Origin: Andalucia godoyi
Lineage: Eukaryota; Discoba; Jakobea; Jakobida; Andaluciidae
Assembly (NCBI GenBank): GCA_009859145.1
Contig: VRVR01000005.1
Span: 444,848 to 508,847 of the forward strand
DNA: 64,000 nucleotides
Reading direction: 5' to 3'
In this document: in pieces, positions 44,607 to 55,051 of the stretch
Numbering within the stretch: the stretch's first letter is position 1
How the letters are laid out: each line of letters begins with the position of its first letter
The notes under the pieces: generated by a model
Databases searched by the model: none
What the model saw: only the letters and a program-made list of their open reading frames with translations
What the model was told of the DNA's origin: nothing
Made by a program: the position numbers and the translations under genes

Positions 44607-46490
44607 TCAGTCGATCTCAGTGGGGTCTATACTCAAGGATGTTGTTCCAGCAAGCGACGGCAGGCGAAGATGAGAGCGCGCCTCCTGCAGCACATCTCGG
44701 TACCAAGACAATCCACTTGCATTCCGCGGATGGGATTCAGTTCCCGATGAATCGAATGCAACACGCGATGAGCTGACCATGAGATCGAGCTGCGGAGACT
44801 TGGAACTTTCTCTATCAGATCGGTAGCTTTCCAAAAAGGACATTTGCGGAGTGGCAACGCGCTGGCCGGCAATGCTGATGCTGGGCAACCGCATTAACGA
44901 CTTGTACACTCGAATGGTCTCCACTGCATTGTCATTTGATGCGGCATTGCGGTTGAGAGCCTTGGCGAGAACCGCAGAGGCTTGCAATGTGCGTGTGTCA
45001 CCTCCAGGATGCTCCGCAGAAGCAATCGGACTCATTTCGGTTGCGTCTGTGGGCGGGGAAAAAGATGGATCATGATCCCGCGGATTCACCACTGCAGAGA
45101 CAGCCTTGGAATCAGACGAGGGTGGATCCGAATGCGACACAGCCTCCGCGCTTGCCGAAAGCCGTTTAGCAAACTTGGAAGAGCTCGTTTGCAAGGATGG
45201 GTTTAATTTTCGATCGAGAATGGGAGAGTACGAAGGAATTAGTCTTGAAAAAGGAGACGGGGCAGCGGCATGCAGAGCGTCGCGAGGATCATCCGCATGC
45301 TGCAACAAGAAGGCGGATTTGCTTGGGGATTCTGTTCGATGAAGCTCAGCCGGCGACGTTCCAGACAACACACCCTTCACAATGGACTCTACAGCTCGAC
45401 GCTGATGCATGGAGTGATTAATCTCCGTCTTCAGCGAACGCTTCGGGTGTGGAGCAGAATCCGTGAACTTGACAGTAGTGAATGTCGGTGAAATGGAGCC
45501 GAAGTCATTTGGGACGGGCTTCTCTTCGAAGTCGAAGGTCGAGGAAGATGGCTGCCTATGCATGACTGGGGAGCCCAGAGCCAGCGGATGCCCCGCAGTA
45601 AGGCGAAGAAGGACCTTTCTCATGTCGCCCTGAAAGGAGCCATCGTTTTCTGCAAGAAATACACATTTTTCAAGAAATGCGAGAAGAGCAGGAAGGCTTC
45701 TTGGTGAGAACGCATGGAACTTATCACAGGGAAACACAAGGCAGGGTGCATAAGTCCCGGACCATTTGGAAGCCTCGGACGGAAGATCCACGATGATCGT
45801 TCGAAAGGGACGCGAATATGCACCAAAGTGTTTTATCGCAGACGAAGATGCAAGTCTTGAAAACAAGATGACCACCACTGCATTGCTTGGGGGACCGGTA
45901 GCATCTCCATCGATCGACTCGGAGAAGGAGCCTCGGGAAACTCCAGAGCCATTGCACGACCGCCGACGACGCACACGAGTGATCGCTAGTATATTTTCTT
46001 CTTCTTCTTCTTCAACATCAGCATCGCCCTCAACATCGTGCAGTTTCCGTTGGAGCCCTGAAGATGCCGGGGCCGTCGGTCGATCCACGTTCCCTTTCAG
46101 CGGAACGCGTATCCTAGACGACGAGCTCAATGACCTTGATTTCCGAGAATCGCTCGCAGTGCGGTTCATGCCCGATCCAGCGTCAATGACAGAGAATCCG
46201 AAAGGACTCAAAATTGACTGCGCTGTCTCCAGATCCATTCGCGAAACAAGATGCACCCGATACATCTTGGCGATGGACAACATGAAATCCGCACATTCTT
46301 TGCGAAACGCGGGTGGGCGAACTGGTCGATTGAGCACCGTCGATCGGCTGTTCCAGCTATTGCTGATCGAGACGCCGGTTTCACCATCCAACAATGTAAA
46401 CGACGGCGTCAATATGTGGTCCAAGTCCAGTACAAGGGACCAATTGATCACTCGTTCCATGTGGGTCACACGGATACTGGACGAGTCCAA
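44607..46490 (-). CDS. FCP1/SCP-like (NLI-interacting) phosphatase homologue, altered active site
   Basis: 627 residues (a second Met at residue 11 is a possible start). Near the N-terminus, WSLVLDLDHILTPSFTLL matches the DLDETL motif of FCP1/SCP phosphatases (HAD superfamily, DxDx[TV]); here the fourth position of DLDH-I carries Ile instead of Thr/Val. RPAFRKECADFMLSIAKMYR and VHLVSRMDLETAQSIL fit the following FCP homology region (family: RPFLxEFL..., xSAGxxxYA). Later, VVVILFSRLASSSAIKHFGA may be the second half. Much of the rest is disordered Ser/Pro-rich sequence. It may regulate RNA polymerase II or lipin-type targets if active. The 3' end borders the integrase relic. Confidence 0.55.
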   Translation of the reverse strand: MDSSSIRVTHMERVINWSLVLDLDHILTPSFTLLDGETGVSISNSWNSRSTVLNRPVRPPAFRKECADFMLSIAKMYRVHLVSRMDLETAQSILSPFGFSVIDAGSGMNRTASDSRKSRSLSSSSRIRVPLKGNVDRPTAPASSGLQRKLHDVEGDADVEEEEEENILAITRVRRRRSCNGSGVSRGSFSESIDGDATGPPSNAVVVILFSRLASSSAIKHFGAYSRPFRTIIVDLPSEASKWSGTYAPCLVFPCDKFHAFSPRSLPALLAFLEKCVFLAENDGSFQGDMRKVLLRLTAGHPLALGSPVMHRQPSSSTFDFEEKPVPNDFGSISPTFTTVKFTDSAPHPKRSLKTEINHSMHQRRAVESIVKGVLSGTSPAELHRTESPSKSAFLLQHADDPRDALHAAAPSPFSRLIPSYSPILDRKLNPSLQTSSSKFAKRLSASAEAVSHSDPPSSDSKAVSAVVNPRDHDPSFSPPTDATEMSPIASAEHPGGDTRTLQASAVLAKALNRNAASNDNAVETIRVYKSLMRLPSISIAGQRVATPQMSFLESYRSDRESSKSPQLDLMVSSSRVAFDSSGTESHPRNASGLSWYRDVLQEARSHLRLPSLAGTTSLSIDPTEID

Positions 46491-47060
46491 GAGAGGAGGA
46501 ACAAGACAAACGCAGCAGCAGCAGCAACAGCACTGGCAGGTTCTTTAGCAAAGTACAGCTTTTGATGACGTACTCACTTCTTCCTCTATTCAATGAGCGT
46601 ACCTATGCGAGGGGCGGGAGGCAGGGGAGGGGAGGGGGAATGCATTGGGACAGGGAACCAAAAAAAAAAGAAAAGAAAAGAAGGAGTCGGACACACAGCG
46701 GCGGCCTCTTCAGTGCTGTGGCGGGTTGTGCTAAAATCAAACAGGTGGGAAGGCTGCTTCCAAAGCAACAGGCCCTAGCAGCAGCACGTGCTTGCTTGCA
46801 TCTGTAACGTCATGTTGCATACAGCTTGGAGCCTTGTGGTCCCACCGCCCGTCGTCCACGCGACCACATCGTCTGCGTTCCGCTCGCTTCTTTGTACGCA
46901 CGTTATAAGATGAATCCTGATTTCCCCGCCCTCCTCTAGTAAGGTTCTCAAACTGAAAGTTTGAGTCGTCCCCACCCACCCTTCCTGCGCTTTCTGCGCT
47001 TCGTGCATGGGGCCAAACATTTTCGCGCTGCAGACTGGGCACTATGCCTACGAAATATCG
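46491..47060. other. Divergent promoter region
   Basis: A spacer between the FCP1-like gene (minus) and the spermidine-synthase-like gene (plus). G-rich (GAGGGGCGGGAGGCAGGGGA near 46608-46627) and A-rich (46660-46681) tracts are present. No gene is seen. Confidence 0.4.
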
Positions 47061-47894
47061 ATGGCGTGGCTTGCGAGACTCTCGCGTCGCTGTTTTGCGT
47101 CGTCGCTGTACTCCAGTGAGGTATTGGCGTGTTCGTCGGTGTTCTCGAGACGCAATGTGCTGGAGGTTGTAAACGTGGAGGACCGCGTCTACCGGTCGGG
47201 AGACCGCCTTCGCGTTTTAACGCTTGGAAATCACATCATACAGTCTGCAATGGATCTGAAAGACCCTGAAAGGCTAGTGATCGACTACATTCGTCTCATG
47301 TCCACAGCACGGTTCTTCTTCGATGCTGTGGCGCCGCCATCCAGGCAGCATCGAGACGGAGCATACGCTTTCGACTCGATACTGTTTCTCGGCTGTGGCG
47401 GTGCTTCTCTGATTCGGTACTTTGCATCTCTGATGCCTGCTCGGGCGAATTTTCGATTTGATGTTGTAGACTGGTCTTCTTTGATTTTTGAAGCTGCTGT
47501 GAAGTGCTTTCGCCTCGAGCCAGCCAAGAAGAAGGTGGTGCTTCACCAGCAGGATGCCATGGAATTTCTCGCATCGTCTGAGAATTTGCGGTCTTACGAT
47601 CTGATTCTTGTGGACTTGTTCTCGCCAACTGGTCCAGCAGACGTCTTGCTTTTGGATGAGTTTTGGAATCTTTGCCGCGAGTCGTTGTGCGACAACGGTG
47701 TGCTAGCTTCGAATTTTTGGTATTCTTTAGACGAGTCACTTCATCCAGAAATATCAAAGTTTCGGCAAGCGTTCCCCGAGGGTAACTATGTTATCCCAAC
47801 GCTGGACCATGCCAACTGTGTTGCGTTTGGAATCAAGACGGAAACGCACCGCACTTCGGACACAATACTGCGCATTCGACAATCCGTTTCGTAA
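47061..47894 (+). CDS. Spermidine-synthase-like methyltransferase-fold protein
   Basis: 277 residues from the ATG at 47061. The first 30 residues (MAWLARLSRRCFASSLYS) are basic, Ser-rich and acid-free, suggestive of a mitochondrial presequence. The core has a Rossmann methyltransferase fold of spermidine-synthase type: SILFLGCGGASLIRYFASL (glycine-rich SAM/dcSAM loop), FRFDVVDWSSLIFEAAVKCF (acidic residue at the end of strand 2), LHQQDAMEFLAS (motif like GDA/DxxEFL) and YDLILVDLFSP. The typical spermidine synthase gatekeeper motif GGGDG is replaced by GCGGA, so it may be a relative such as an eEF1A-lysine/N-terminal methyltransferase of the METTL13 or FAM type rather than a true synthase. Confidence 0.6.
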   Translation: MAWLARLSRRCFASSLYSSEVLACSSVFSRRNVLEVVNVEDRVYRSGDRLRVLTLGNHIIQSAMDLKDPERLVIDYIRLMSTARFFFDAVAPPSRQHRDGAYAFDSILFLGCGGASLIRYFASLMPARANFRFDVVDWSSLIFEAAVKCFRLEPAKKKVVLHQQDAMEFLASSENLRSYDLILVDLFSPTGPADVLLLDEFWNLCRESLCDNGVLASNFWYSLDESLHPEISKFRQAFPEGNYVIPTLDHANCVAFGIKTETHRTSDTILRIRQSVS

Positions 47895-47909
47895 GGCACG
47901 CCGCATGTG

Positions 47910-47981
<72 letters not shown>

Positions 47982-48164
47982 CGCTCGTGGTGTATGTGCT
48001 CATATCAATTTGTTTTAATTTATTTTCAGTACCACTTCGTCGTAGTACGTTATTCAAAAGTGGGGAAAAAAAGAGAAATGAAAAAAAAAAAAAAAAAGAG
48101 AAATTTAAAAAGAAAATAATGAAATTAAAATTAAAAAAACATAAACATAATATCACATTATTTC
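47895..48164. repeat. (CT)n microsatellite and A-rich tract
   Basis: A CT repeat at 47914-47978 starts 20 bases after the stop of the spermidine-synthase-like gene, followed by an A-rich stretch (48077-48143). This is the convergent 3' region with the LRR gene. No gene is seen. Confidence 0.85.
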
Positions 48165-51100
48165 TCAGTACCCTCCTTTCTTTTTCGACGAGAATGGCGT
48201 CGTCATCATGTTCTGCGACCGACTTCTGTCCTTGTCATGAAGAATGCTCTCCAATGCGAGCAGCGAAGCAGACTGGTCTTTCCGGACTGTTGATTCCAGC
48301 ATGGACAGACGATCGGCAAGAACATCAAATGAACCTGAAGTGTTCACGGATCTGTGAAGAGCACTTCCAGGACTCGTCACATGAGAGGGGTGACTGGGGT
48401 TGGAGGAGGATTCAGCAAGAGGAGTGTTTCGGAATATGTCCAACGCTCGCTGCAAGGCTCGGACGGTTTTCTCAAGAGATGAGCACTTGTCCGTAAGTGC
48501 CTGTATGCGAACATCGTTCACAGACCACTTTTGCGTGTCGTCGGATCGAGAACGGCGATCAACGTCCTGCAGTTTCTTCTCCACGCTGTCCACAATGTCG
48601 CGACTGGCGGACGCAAGCGCATTTCTGACCTGTGCATCCACATGTTGCTTCAGCTCGGAAATTTGTTCGCGCAAACGGGACTCCTCATCGACCCGCGCGC
48701 GAATTGACTCCTCTTGAACCCATCGAGACTCGTCAGAGAGACGGTCTACCATTTCCTGTTGCTTCTTGATCAACGCTTCCGCTTTTCTTTGTCCATTGGT
48801 CGTTTCTCTTCGCACGAGATCCTGCAAATCGAGACGCAGGGATTGCTCTGTCGCTTCCGTCTGAATTCTCATTTGCTGCGCCATATCATCACGTATTGCC
48901 GTCCAGACATCGGTCCTTTCCTTCGCCATCTCATCTCTCAAATCGGTAATCGATTTGGACACCAAATCTTCCGTGATTCGACGTGCACCTGCAACTGCAG
49001 CGGACGACTCGCTGCTGACACGAATCAACGTATCGCTTAGCTTCTGGTCAATTCCCTGCACAAGAGTCGACTGAATATGCTCCCGTAATCGGTGGAAATC
49101 TGCTGCACAGTCCTTCTGCAGCGTTTCCAAAGACCGAGCAGAAACACGAGTAGTCTCTTCAACAGTGTTCAGACGGTGCGTCAGCGAATCTAGGTGGCTT
49201 TCTTGACCCTCGACACGAACAACGATTGCTTCTTGACCAGTGGAAATTTTCTCAAAAGCCGCCATCAGTGTTCGAATATCCTCCACAACGTCTTGGTATC
49301 CCGCGGCTTGCTGTGTGCAGAACTCTTCCCAAAGGCTATTGCGCTGTACCTCAACGTCCATCCGATCCGTTTCAACTCGAGCAAAGAGTCGATCTTGCAA
49401 GTTTGTTAAGCGACCATGAAAATCGTCCGTCAACCTCTTTCGTTCGATATCCAAGACTTTGTGGATCTGCGGAATCACTCGCGAGTGCAGCACCGAATCC
49501 AAATGCGGTTCGGACACAGCAGACTCTGTCGTTCTTAGGACTTCCACGGCAGACTCCACGCGTGACAAGCGATTTTCAAGGTCTTCTCCCCGTGCTCTCT
49601 CTGTTTGAAGCATGCTTTCCAGAGAAACTGCTCTTTGTTGCTCTTTAACGAGTTTGGAACGAATTTCTTCTTCAAGCTGCCTTTCAGTTGTCAAATCAGA
49701 CTGCAGCATTTGGGCCTTGTGTTGTTCATCTTGGAGCAGAACTTGTAGCTTGTCCTTTTGGTGTCTTTCAGCATCGACTTCCTCCTGAAGACTTCGGAGC
49801 ACGTGCTTATCCTGAGCCAGATCAAATTCTGCAAGATGAAGCGCATCCACAATTGCAGCATACTGCCGCTCTGCTTCCTGTGCACGATTTGTTTCCTTTT
49901 CTAATGTCCTACTGGTGTTTCTCTCAATGTCTGCCAGCTGATGATGGAGACTGTCGATGGATGCTTGCGATTCAGTAATTCTGCGCTCCCGCTCTTCCAA
50001 CTGATTTTCCAGTTTTCGAACCACCTCTTCGCGAGCAAACAGGTCGCCTTGAAGGGCCTCTGTTCGCTCCGCTTGCTTGTTCAATCGGTTTTCAAGGAGT
50101 TCCAATCTCGACCTTTCAGCATCCAGCTGTCTCTGCATACCAGCAACACGGGCTTTCTCTTCTTGCGTTTGAATCTCTGCAAGGACCGCTCTTTTCTTTT
50201 CCAGAGCAAGCGCCTCATCTGCCCTGTTTTGCTCTGCTATAAGTTGTTCTTCCAGGGTTCGGCGCCGTAATACCTCCTGAGCCAGTTGTTCCTCAAGCTC
50301 GGCCACCTTACCGAGTTGAACAGAACTCGCCGACATCGAATCACTCGCAAGAGCTTCATCATTTTGTTCTGCGGATGCATTGCTCTCCAGCTGAGAGCGA
50401 ATGGCTTGCGCTGCCTTCTTCTGCAGCTCCAAAGACTTTTGGTACTGTGCAACTTTGATGGGATCCTTTTCGGCAGCGATCTTGCTCTCTAAGCCCTGAA
50501 TGCGCTCCGTGATCAATTCAAGGAGCGAATTCATATCGTCTTGCGTCGTTACGCGCTGATGAGAGGAGCCGGCTGCAATCCTATTCAGCCGCAGAGTGTT
50601 TTGAATGGTTTCATCGACATCCATCCCCAGCAACTGCAAATCCGTCAGCGTCGTATTCATGCGAATTGCATCTGCCAATGCAGCACCTGCCTTCGAAGTC
50701 GCTGTCTGCTGTTCCACATCCAAAATGAGATGTGAGAGTGTGGTGTTCACTCGCAAGGCATCTGCAATCGCTAGCGAACTCTCCGCCCCGAGCTTGACCC
50801 CTTGTAGATCGAGCCGCTCTAGCACTGCGTTGACACAGAGCATCGAAGCGAGCGCCAAACAACCACCAGTATCGATTCTGTTCGAGCCAAGATACAATTC
50901 TCGGAGAGAGCGGTTTGTCTCCATTGCTTTCGCCAATAGCGACGCACCCACGGATGTAATCAAGTTTGATCGCAAATTGAGTTTCAGTAGCGTCGCATTC
51001 GTTGACAGGCCCGTTGCAATGTGTGGAATGCCGTCATCTCCAATCCCGCACGAGCCAAGATCCAAGTCTCGCAGCTTACATGCCGGATTTGCCAAGCAAA

Positions 51101-51734
51101 CCCCCAGGCGGCTGGCGCCTGCAGATTCACACCGGTTGAAGCACAAGTTCAGTCTTTCCAGCTTTGTGAAAACGCAGAGTGCTGCCAATTCTTCCGTTCC
51201 CGCTGCAGATATGGTGTTACCAGACAGTGACAGCTTCTTGATGTGCGATGAGCGCATGAGCTGAGACACAAATGAAGAAAGGACCTCATCTGTGATCCCG
51301 CACTTATCAAGAACGAGGTCTTCAATTGGACATCCTGCTGAAAAGCACTGACCAAGAAGCTGACCGTATTGCAAGTTTAGCCTCGTTCCAGACAGGTTTA
51401 GGCCAGACAGTGACTTGTTCTCGCACAAGGAGCGCAGTAGCGCAGCGACGCTCGCATTGCCGAGTGGATGACTTTCGAAATTAAGCTGTGCTACTCGGTC
51501 CGTCTTTCGCAACGTTTCTGACAGCGCGAGCACGTCTGATTCTGTCAAAGGGCGCTTCCGATGTGAGAACGATATTGCTGCCGGTTTTGAGTCGGAGAGA
51601 GCAAGTGCAACTTCCGGTAACGGGTCCGTTTGAAGCACGGAGCAATGGTCGATGTAGTCTCGGACCAGTGGATTGTCTCTGTCCACCAGTCTATCTGGAG
51701 TACGGGGCGAGAAAGTATACAGCGTGGACGACAT
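48165..51734 (-). CDS. LRR and coiled-coil protein (LRRC45-like)
   Basis: 1189 residues from the ATG at 51734 (MSSTLYTFSPRTPD; the frame is open upstream to 51878 but Pro/Lys-rich). Leucine-rich repeats of ribonuclease-inhibitor type fill about residues 90-390 (SLSGLNLSGTRLNLQYGQLL, HIKKLSLSGNTISAAGTEEL, KLERLNLCFNRCESAGASRL, TLLKLNLRSNLITSVGASLL). From about 430 to 1170 the protein is an almost continuous coiled coil rich in Glu, Arg, Lys, Gln and Leu. This order resembles LRRC45, a centrosome-linker protein, but LRR plus coiled coil also occurs in flagellar and cytoskeletal proteins. The gene faces the PH-domain gene across a 560-bp shared 5' region. Confidence 0.8.
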   Translation of the reverse strand: MSSTLYTFSPRTPDRLVDRDNPLVRDYIDHCSVLQTDPLPEVALALSDSKPAAISFSHRKRPLTESDVLALSETLRKTDRVAQLNFESHPLGNASVAALLRSLCENKSLSGLNLSGTRLNLQYGQLLGQCFSAGCPIEDLVLDKCGITDEVLSSFVSQLMRSSHIKKLSLSGNTISAAGTEELAALCVFTKLERLNLCFNRCESAGASRLGVCLANPACKLRDLDLGSCGIGDDGIPHIATGLSTNATLLKLNLRSNLITSVGASLLAKAMETNRSLRELYLGSNRIDTGGCLALASMLCVNAVLERLDLQGVKLGAESSLAIADALRVNTTLSHLILDVEQQTATSKAGAALADAIRMNTTLTDLQLLGMDVDETIQNTLRLNRIAAGSSHQRVTTQDDMNSLLELITERIQGLESKIAAEKDPIKVAQYQKSLELQKKAAQAIRSQLESNASAEQNDEALASDSMSASSVQLGKVAELEEQLAQEVLRRRTLEEQLIAEQNRADEALALEKKRAVLAEIQTQEEKARVAGMQRQLDAERSRLELLENRLNKQAERTEALQGDLFAREEVVRKLENQLEERERRITESQASIDSLHHQLADIERNTSRTLEKETNRAQEAERQYAAIVDALHLAEFDLAQDKHVLRSLQEEVDAERHQKDKLQVLLQDEQHKAQMLQSDLTTERQLEEEIRSKLVKEQQRAVSLESMLQTERARGEDLENRLSRVESAVEVLRTTESAVSEPHLDSVLHSRVIPQIHKVLDIERKRLTDDFHGRLTNLQDRLFARVETDRMDVEVQRNSLWEEFCTQQAAGYQDVVEDIRTLMAAFEKISTGQEAIVVRVEGQESHLDSLTHRLNTVEETTRVSARSLETLQKDCAADFHRLREHIQSTLVQGIDQKLSDTLIRVSSESSAAVAGARRITEDLVSKSITDLRDEMAKERTDVWTAIRDDMAQQMRIQTEATEQSLRLDLQDLVRRETTNGQRKAEALIKKQQEMVDRLSDESRWVQEESIRARVDEESRLREQISELKQHVDAQVRNALASASRDIVDSVEKKLQDVDRRSRSDDTQKWSVNDVRIQALTDKCSSLEKTVRALQRALDIFRNTPLAESSSNPSHPSHVTSPGSALHRSVNTSGSFDVLADRLSMLESTVRKDQSASLLALESILHDKDRSRSQNMMTTPFSSKKKGGY

Positions 51735-52294
51735 CGTCTGAGAAGAAAATGTGGATTTATGAAGATTGGAAGAAGAGAGTTGTGCAGGAAAAAAGGAGGA
51801 AGCAGCAGGGTGTGGTTTTGGGAAAGCAGGTCGACGCTTCTCCATCTTGTTCTTTTTTTTCTTGGGGGGGGGGAGCAAAGAAGAAAAAAGAGAGAGAGAG
51901 GAAACGTTGTCCGTGCAAAATCCAAAGGAGAACGGATGCAGCAGCAGACGCTGTTGCAGGGTGCTTGTTCCGGTGCTTTCTTCACTCGTCAGTCGTTGTT
52001 CTTACTGTCTTTGAAGCATCAACTCGATGTTTCCCGTTCCCGCCCCCCAAAAGGAAACTGTCCAGTAGACCGCGTCGAGGTCGAAAACAGGCGACCGTGC
52101 TCCATAGCAGTGGAACGTTGCGTTTTCCACCGTCCACCGCCACCGCCGCCACCAAATCTTTAGACGAAAAAAAAAAAAAAGAAAGAAAGATAGATAGAAA
52201 GGAAGAAAGAAGAGAGAGAGAGAGAGAAAAGAAGTAACACGTGGCAGAAAAAGCCAGGAATGCTGAATACGATTTCAAATCAAAGGTTATTGTG
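51735..52294. other. Divergent promoter region
   Basis: The 5' regions of the LRR gene (minus) and the PH-domain gene (plus). A G/T-rich part (51855-51880), a C-rich CACCGCCACC tract near 52128-52149, an A-run at 52166-52180 and a GATA/AAGA stretch up to 52232 are present. No gene is seen. Confidence 0.5.
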
Positions 52295-54490
52295 ATGTTG
52301 ACGAGCCCTCCTCGGTCGGAGAACACGTCCTTTAATGTCTCGCGACTCAATTTATCCTTACGAGAGCTGATGGATTCACACGACCCGTCGTTTGAGCATG
52401 TGCTGGAAACCGAAATTGATCGGATTCTGCAGAGACGAAGGCGTCGATTGAAAGCCGTTGAATCAAGACATAATTTGTCGGTGTCACTGCTACTTTCTCC
52501 TGATGGAATGGCAAGCGAGACGCCGTCTATGGAATCACAGCAGTCTGTGCAAAGCATCAGTGACGAAGTCTCCACAGAAGAATTAGAAGGCAGCGACGTG
52601 CTCAATGCATCCATATCCAAATCCAGCATATTTCTTTCTCCCATCAGATCGGAAGACAAGGAATTTCGAAACCACAGAATGGCAACCGACAGTCGTGCAT
52701 CGCGGTCCTCGCACTTTGCTTCCAGTGGGATACCAACAAAGAAAGGGTTTGTGTCGTACTTTTCAGATAATTCAATATCGACGCCGAATCAAAGTGAGGA
52801 GTCTGGGGTTTCTGAAAGTCATGGTTTATTTGAAGCATCCATCGAGCCATCTCCTTCAGTTGTCTGCAATGCCAGCTCTGATGCCTCTCCAGATGTGGGG
52901 GTTTCGCTTGCTGATGCAACCAGAGCAATCGAGGAAATGATGCTGGCAGTGATGTCTCTGCGAAAATCGAGCATCGAATTCGAAGAACCAGAGCGAAACG
53001 ATGCACCTTCGTCTTGTGTTCTTCACGAGGAAGACGAATTTGAAGAGCCGGGTCCGTCGAGCGCGCACAATCCCGAAGATTCTGGCCTCGCACGCGCTCT
53101 ACATACCGATTCAACTGCTGCTCCTCTTGTTGTACCCGGGCAGTCTGTCCAGGTAGATCGAATTTCTGCAGTGCAAGCTTCTCTCCGCATCCCGTCCGCG
53201 GACAACATCGGCACCGGTTCGTGCAGCATCGCAGATCGGGCGACTTCCAGCATTCCTGGGAATCAGGAATCTCGGTCCAATGCATCGGGTTTCAAATCTC
53301 ACATGAATTCATCCTTGACTAGATCCCCATTTCCATCTTTCGTCAGCAGCTTTGCAACACCCTCCAAGATGTCTATTGATAAGGAAACCGTGGATTCCCT
53401 TCGGAAGTGGACTCGGAGCACTTTGAAACGGTATGACCGTACACACATTCCAGTCGGCGACTTTAGAAGAATCTCTCCCGAGAGAATTCGATCTCAGTCA
53501 ACGGGGAAATTAACGTCGTCCAGGTCGCAACGCCAGGAACAACAACAACAGCAGCAGCAGCCAGGTCGTTCTTATCAGAGCTCTTCAGTCAGTCTGGTGA
53601 AGCTCTTTCCCAGCCAGGATTTTCGCTGGAGAACTGCGCTGGATCACCATGCTTCCAGATTTGATCCAGCAGGTCCATTCTCACGGTCGCCACCACCGAC
53701 TGTTGGTACCACCACCGCACTTTCGCAGCTTCGTACTCTTTCTGGCCCATCTCGTAATACTGAGGAAATGTCGGAACCCCACGAAGACTCTGCCTTTTCA
53801 GAACAATCTTCTTCAATCGTGATCCCGCGACTTTCTCTTGAAAGTGTTGCACCGACCATTTCTCCAGCTGAATCCTCTGTTCGATCGAAACGTAGTGCTT
53901 CCGAATACGAGGCCTCCCGAAGTCGTTCGGCTTCCGTGTCGGACGCCTCGCGAACACGTCCATTTTCTGTCCCGGACAACTCCTTGACAAGCTATAACTC
54001 CGAAGTTCCGTGCCTTCCTGCCCATCCTCTATTATTCTTGATCTACATGCCCAATGATCTCCAACACCAGGGATATCTGCAGAATTCTTTACTTCATGCG
54101 TTGACCAAAGTCCACGAGACGTGGGATCTTTTAAACAGGAAAGGTGTCGTGCTGATGAAGACCAGTGCAGACGGCGCAGTGGAGCGTCGAATGTTCAAAA
54201 TTCGAGAAAAGGGAGACATGCTAATCTGGAGCAAAGGAAAACTGCACAAAGCGAAAGGCGTTTCCTTTGCATCCATCGACAAGATCACGATTGGATCTCC
54301 AACACGCAGTCTTCGCTCCTGGGCAAGCTCGGTGCAGCAAGAGGATGCTGAGCTCCCATTGAGAACCCTACAAGTGCAGTCGGAGGGTCGCCAGTTAGAA
54401 CTGTTTTGTCCGTCCATCCCGTGGACCGCCCAGCTTGCGACAGTGCTCTGTTTTGCCAAACAGAAGATGTCGACTGTGCATCGCGCATAG
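52295..54490 (+). CDS. Disordered protein with C-terminal PH-like domain
   Basis: 731 residues from the ATG at 52295. Most of the protein (about 1-590) is Ser/Glu/Arg-rich and disordered, with a Gln run near 420. The C-terminus, from about residue 600, looks like a pleckstrin-homology fold: KGVVLMKTSADGAVERRMFK (beta 1-2), GDMLIWSKGK (beta 3-4), GVSFASIDKITIGSPTRSLR, LRTLQVQSEGRQLELFC and IPWTAQLATVLCFAK, the last resembling the final helix with a conserved Trp. I infer a PH domain from this pattern alone. It may bind phosphoinositides or a protein partner. Its stop lies only 9 bp from the VPS25 stop (convergent). Confidence 0.6.
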   Translation: MLTSPPRSENTSFNVSRLNLSLRELMDSHDPSFEHVLETEIDRILQRRRRRLKAVESRHNLSVSLLLSPDGMASETPSMESQQSVQSISDEVSTEELEGSDVLNASISKSSIFLSPIRSEDKEFRNHRMATDSRASRSSHFASSGIPTKKGFVSYFSDNSISTPNQSEESGVSESHGLFEASIEPSPSVVCNASSDASPDVGVSLADATRAIEEMMLAVMSLRKSSIEFEEPERNDAPSSCVLHEEDEFEEPGPSSAHNPEDSGLARALHTDSTAAPLVVPGQSVQVDRISAVQASLRIPSADNIGTGSCSIADRATSSIPGNQESRSNASGFKSHMNSSLTRSPFPSFVSSFATPSKMSIDKETVDSLRKWTRSTLKRYDRTHIPVGDFRRISPERIRSQSTGKLTSSRSQRQEQQQQQQQPGRSYQSSSVSLVKLFPSQDFRWRTALDHHASRFDPAGPFSRSPPPTVGTTTALSQLRTLSGPSRNTEEMSEPHEDSAFSEQSSSIVIPRLSLESVAPTISPAESSVRSKRSASEYEASRSRSASVSDASRTRPFSVPDNSLTSYNSEVPCLPAHPLLFLIYMPNDLQHQGYLQNSLLHALTKVHETWDLLNRKGVVLMKTSADGAVERRMFKIREKGDMLIWSKGKLHKAKGVSFASIDKITIGSPTRSLRSWASSVQQEDAELPLRTLQVQSEGRQLELFCPSIPWTAQLATVLCFAKQKMSTVHRA

Positions 54491-54499
54491 GACGTCGGT

Positions 54500-55051
54500 C
54501 TATCGGAAAAACTTGACTCCTTCTTCATCGGATGTTGATCCACTAAACAGCTGCGCTTTTCCCCGTCGTTGTAACACTTCCAAGCTTTTTCGTATCATAT
54601 TTGAATCGAGGCCGAAAAATTCTGTACCCGAAGCAAGATCGCCGTGCTGCAATTCGTAAGTCGTACACACAGAGTCCAGAAAGCCGTTGGCCGTAGCCCA
54701 TCTGTATATGATATCGGCCCATTCTTCCGGAGTCTTGTAAAAAACGTAGATTCGAGATTTCTGAGTCTTGTCACAATATTCTGCTCGACCAGCACCCGCC
54801 AATTTCTCGAAAACTAGCAGAATGTTTTCTGGGGACAATGATCTTTGTATCGCTGCATTGCGAAACAATGGAGAATTTCCAGCGACCTCCGTGTCCAAAA
54901 CCCCAATTTTATGGTGCGCACAATATGCCAGCACCAGCTCGCTCCACATTTCCAATTGCTTGGTTCTTGTGATCAACACTGGTTGAATGGTGAAGAACGG
55001 AGGGAATGAGTAAATGGACGGAAATGAAAAATCTGCTGCAGTCTTATCCAT
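54500..55051 (-). CDS. VPS25: VPS25, ESCRT-II subunit
   Basis: 183 residues from the ATG at 55051, near the usual length. FSFPSIYSFPPFFTIQPVLI with TRTKQLEMWSELVLAYCAHH is the family N-terminus (YxFPPFFTxQPxxxTRxxQLxxW), and TPEEWADIIYRWATANGFLD, VCTTYELQHGD, FFGLDSNMIRKSLEVLQRRG and GVKFF are the second winged helix. VPS25 binds the N-terminus of VPS20/CHMP6 and starts ESCRT-III assembly at endosomes. The frame extends upstream of the chosen start but without conservation. Confidence 0.95.
   Translation of the reverse strand: MDKTAADFSFPSIYSFPPFFTIQPVLITRTKQLEMWSELVLAYCAHHKIGVLDTEVAGNSPLFRNAAIQRSLSPENILLVFEKLAGAGRAEYCDKTQKSRIYVFYKTPEEWADIIYRWATANGFLDSVCTTYELQHGDLASGTEFFGLDSNMIRKSLEVLQRRGKAQLFSGSTSDEEGVKFFR

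Noticed and set aside
47061-47894. Naming the gene as true spermidine synthase
   Set aside because: The glycine loop is GCGGA rather than GGGDG, and substrate-binding residues could not be confirmed, so only a family-level call is given.
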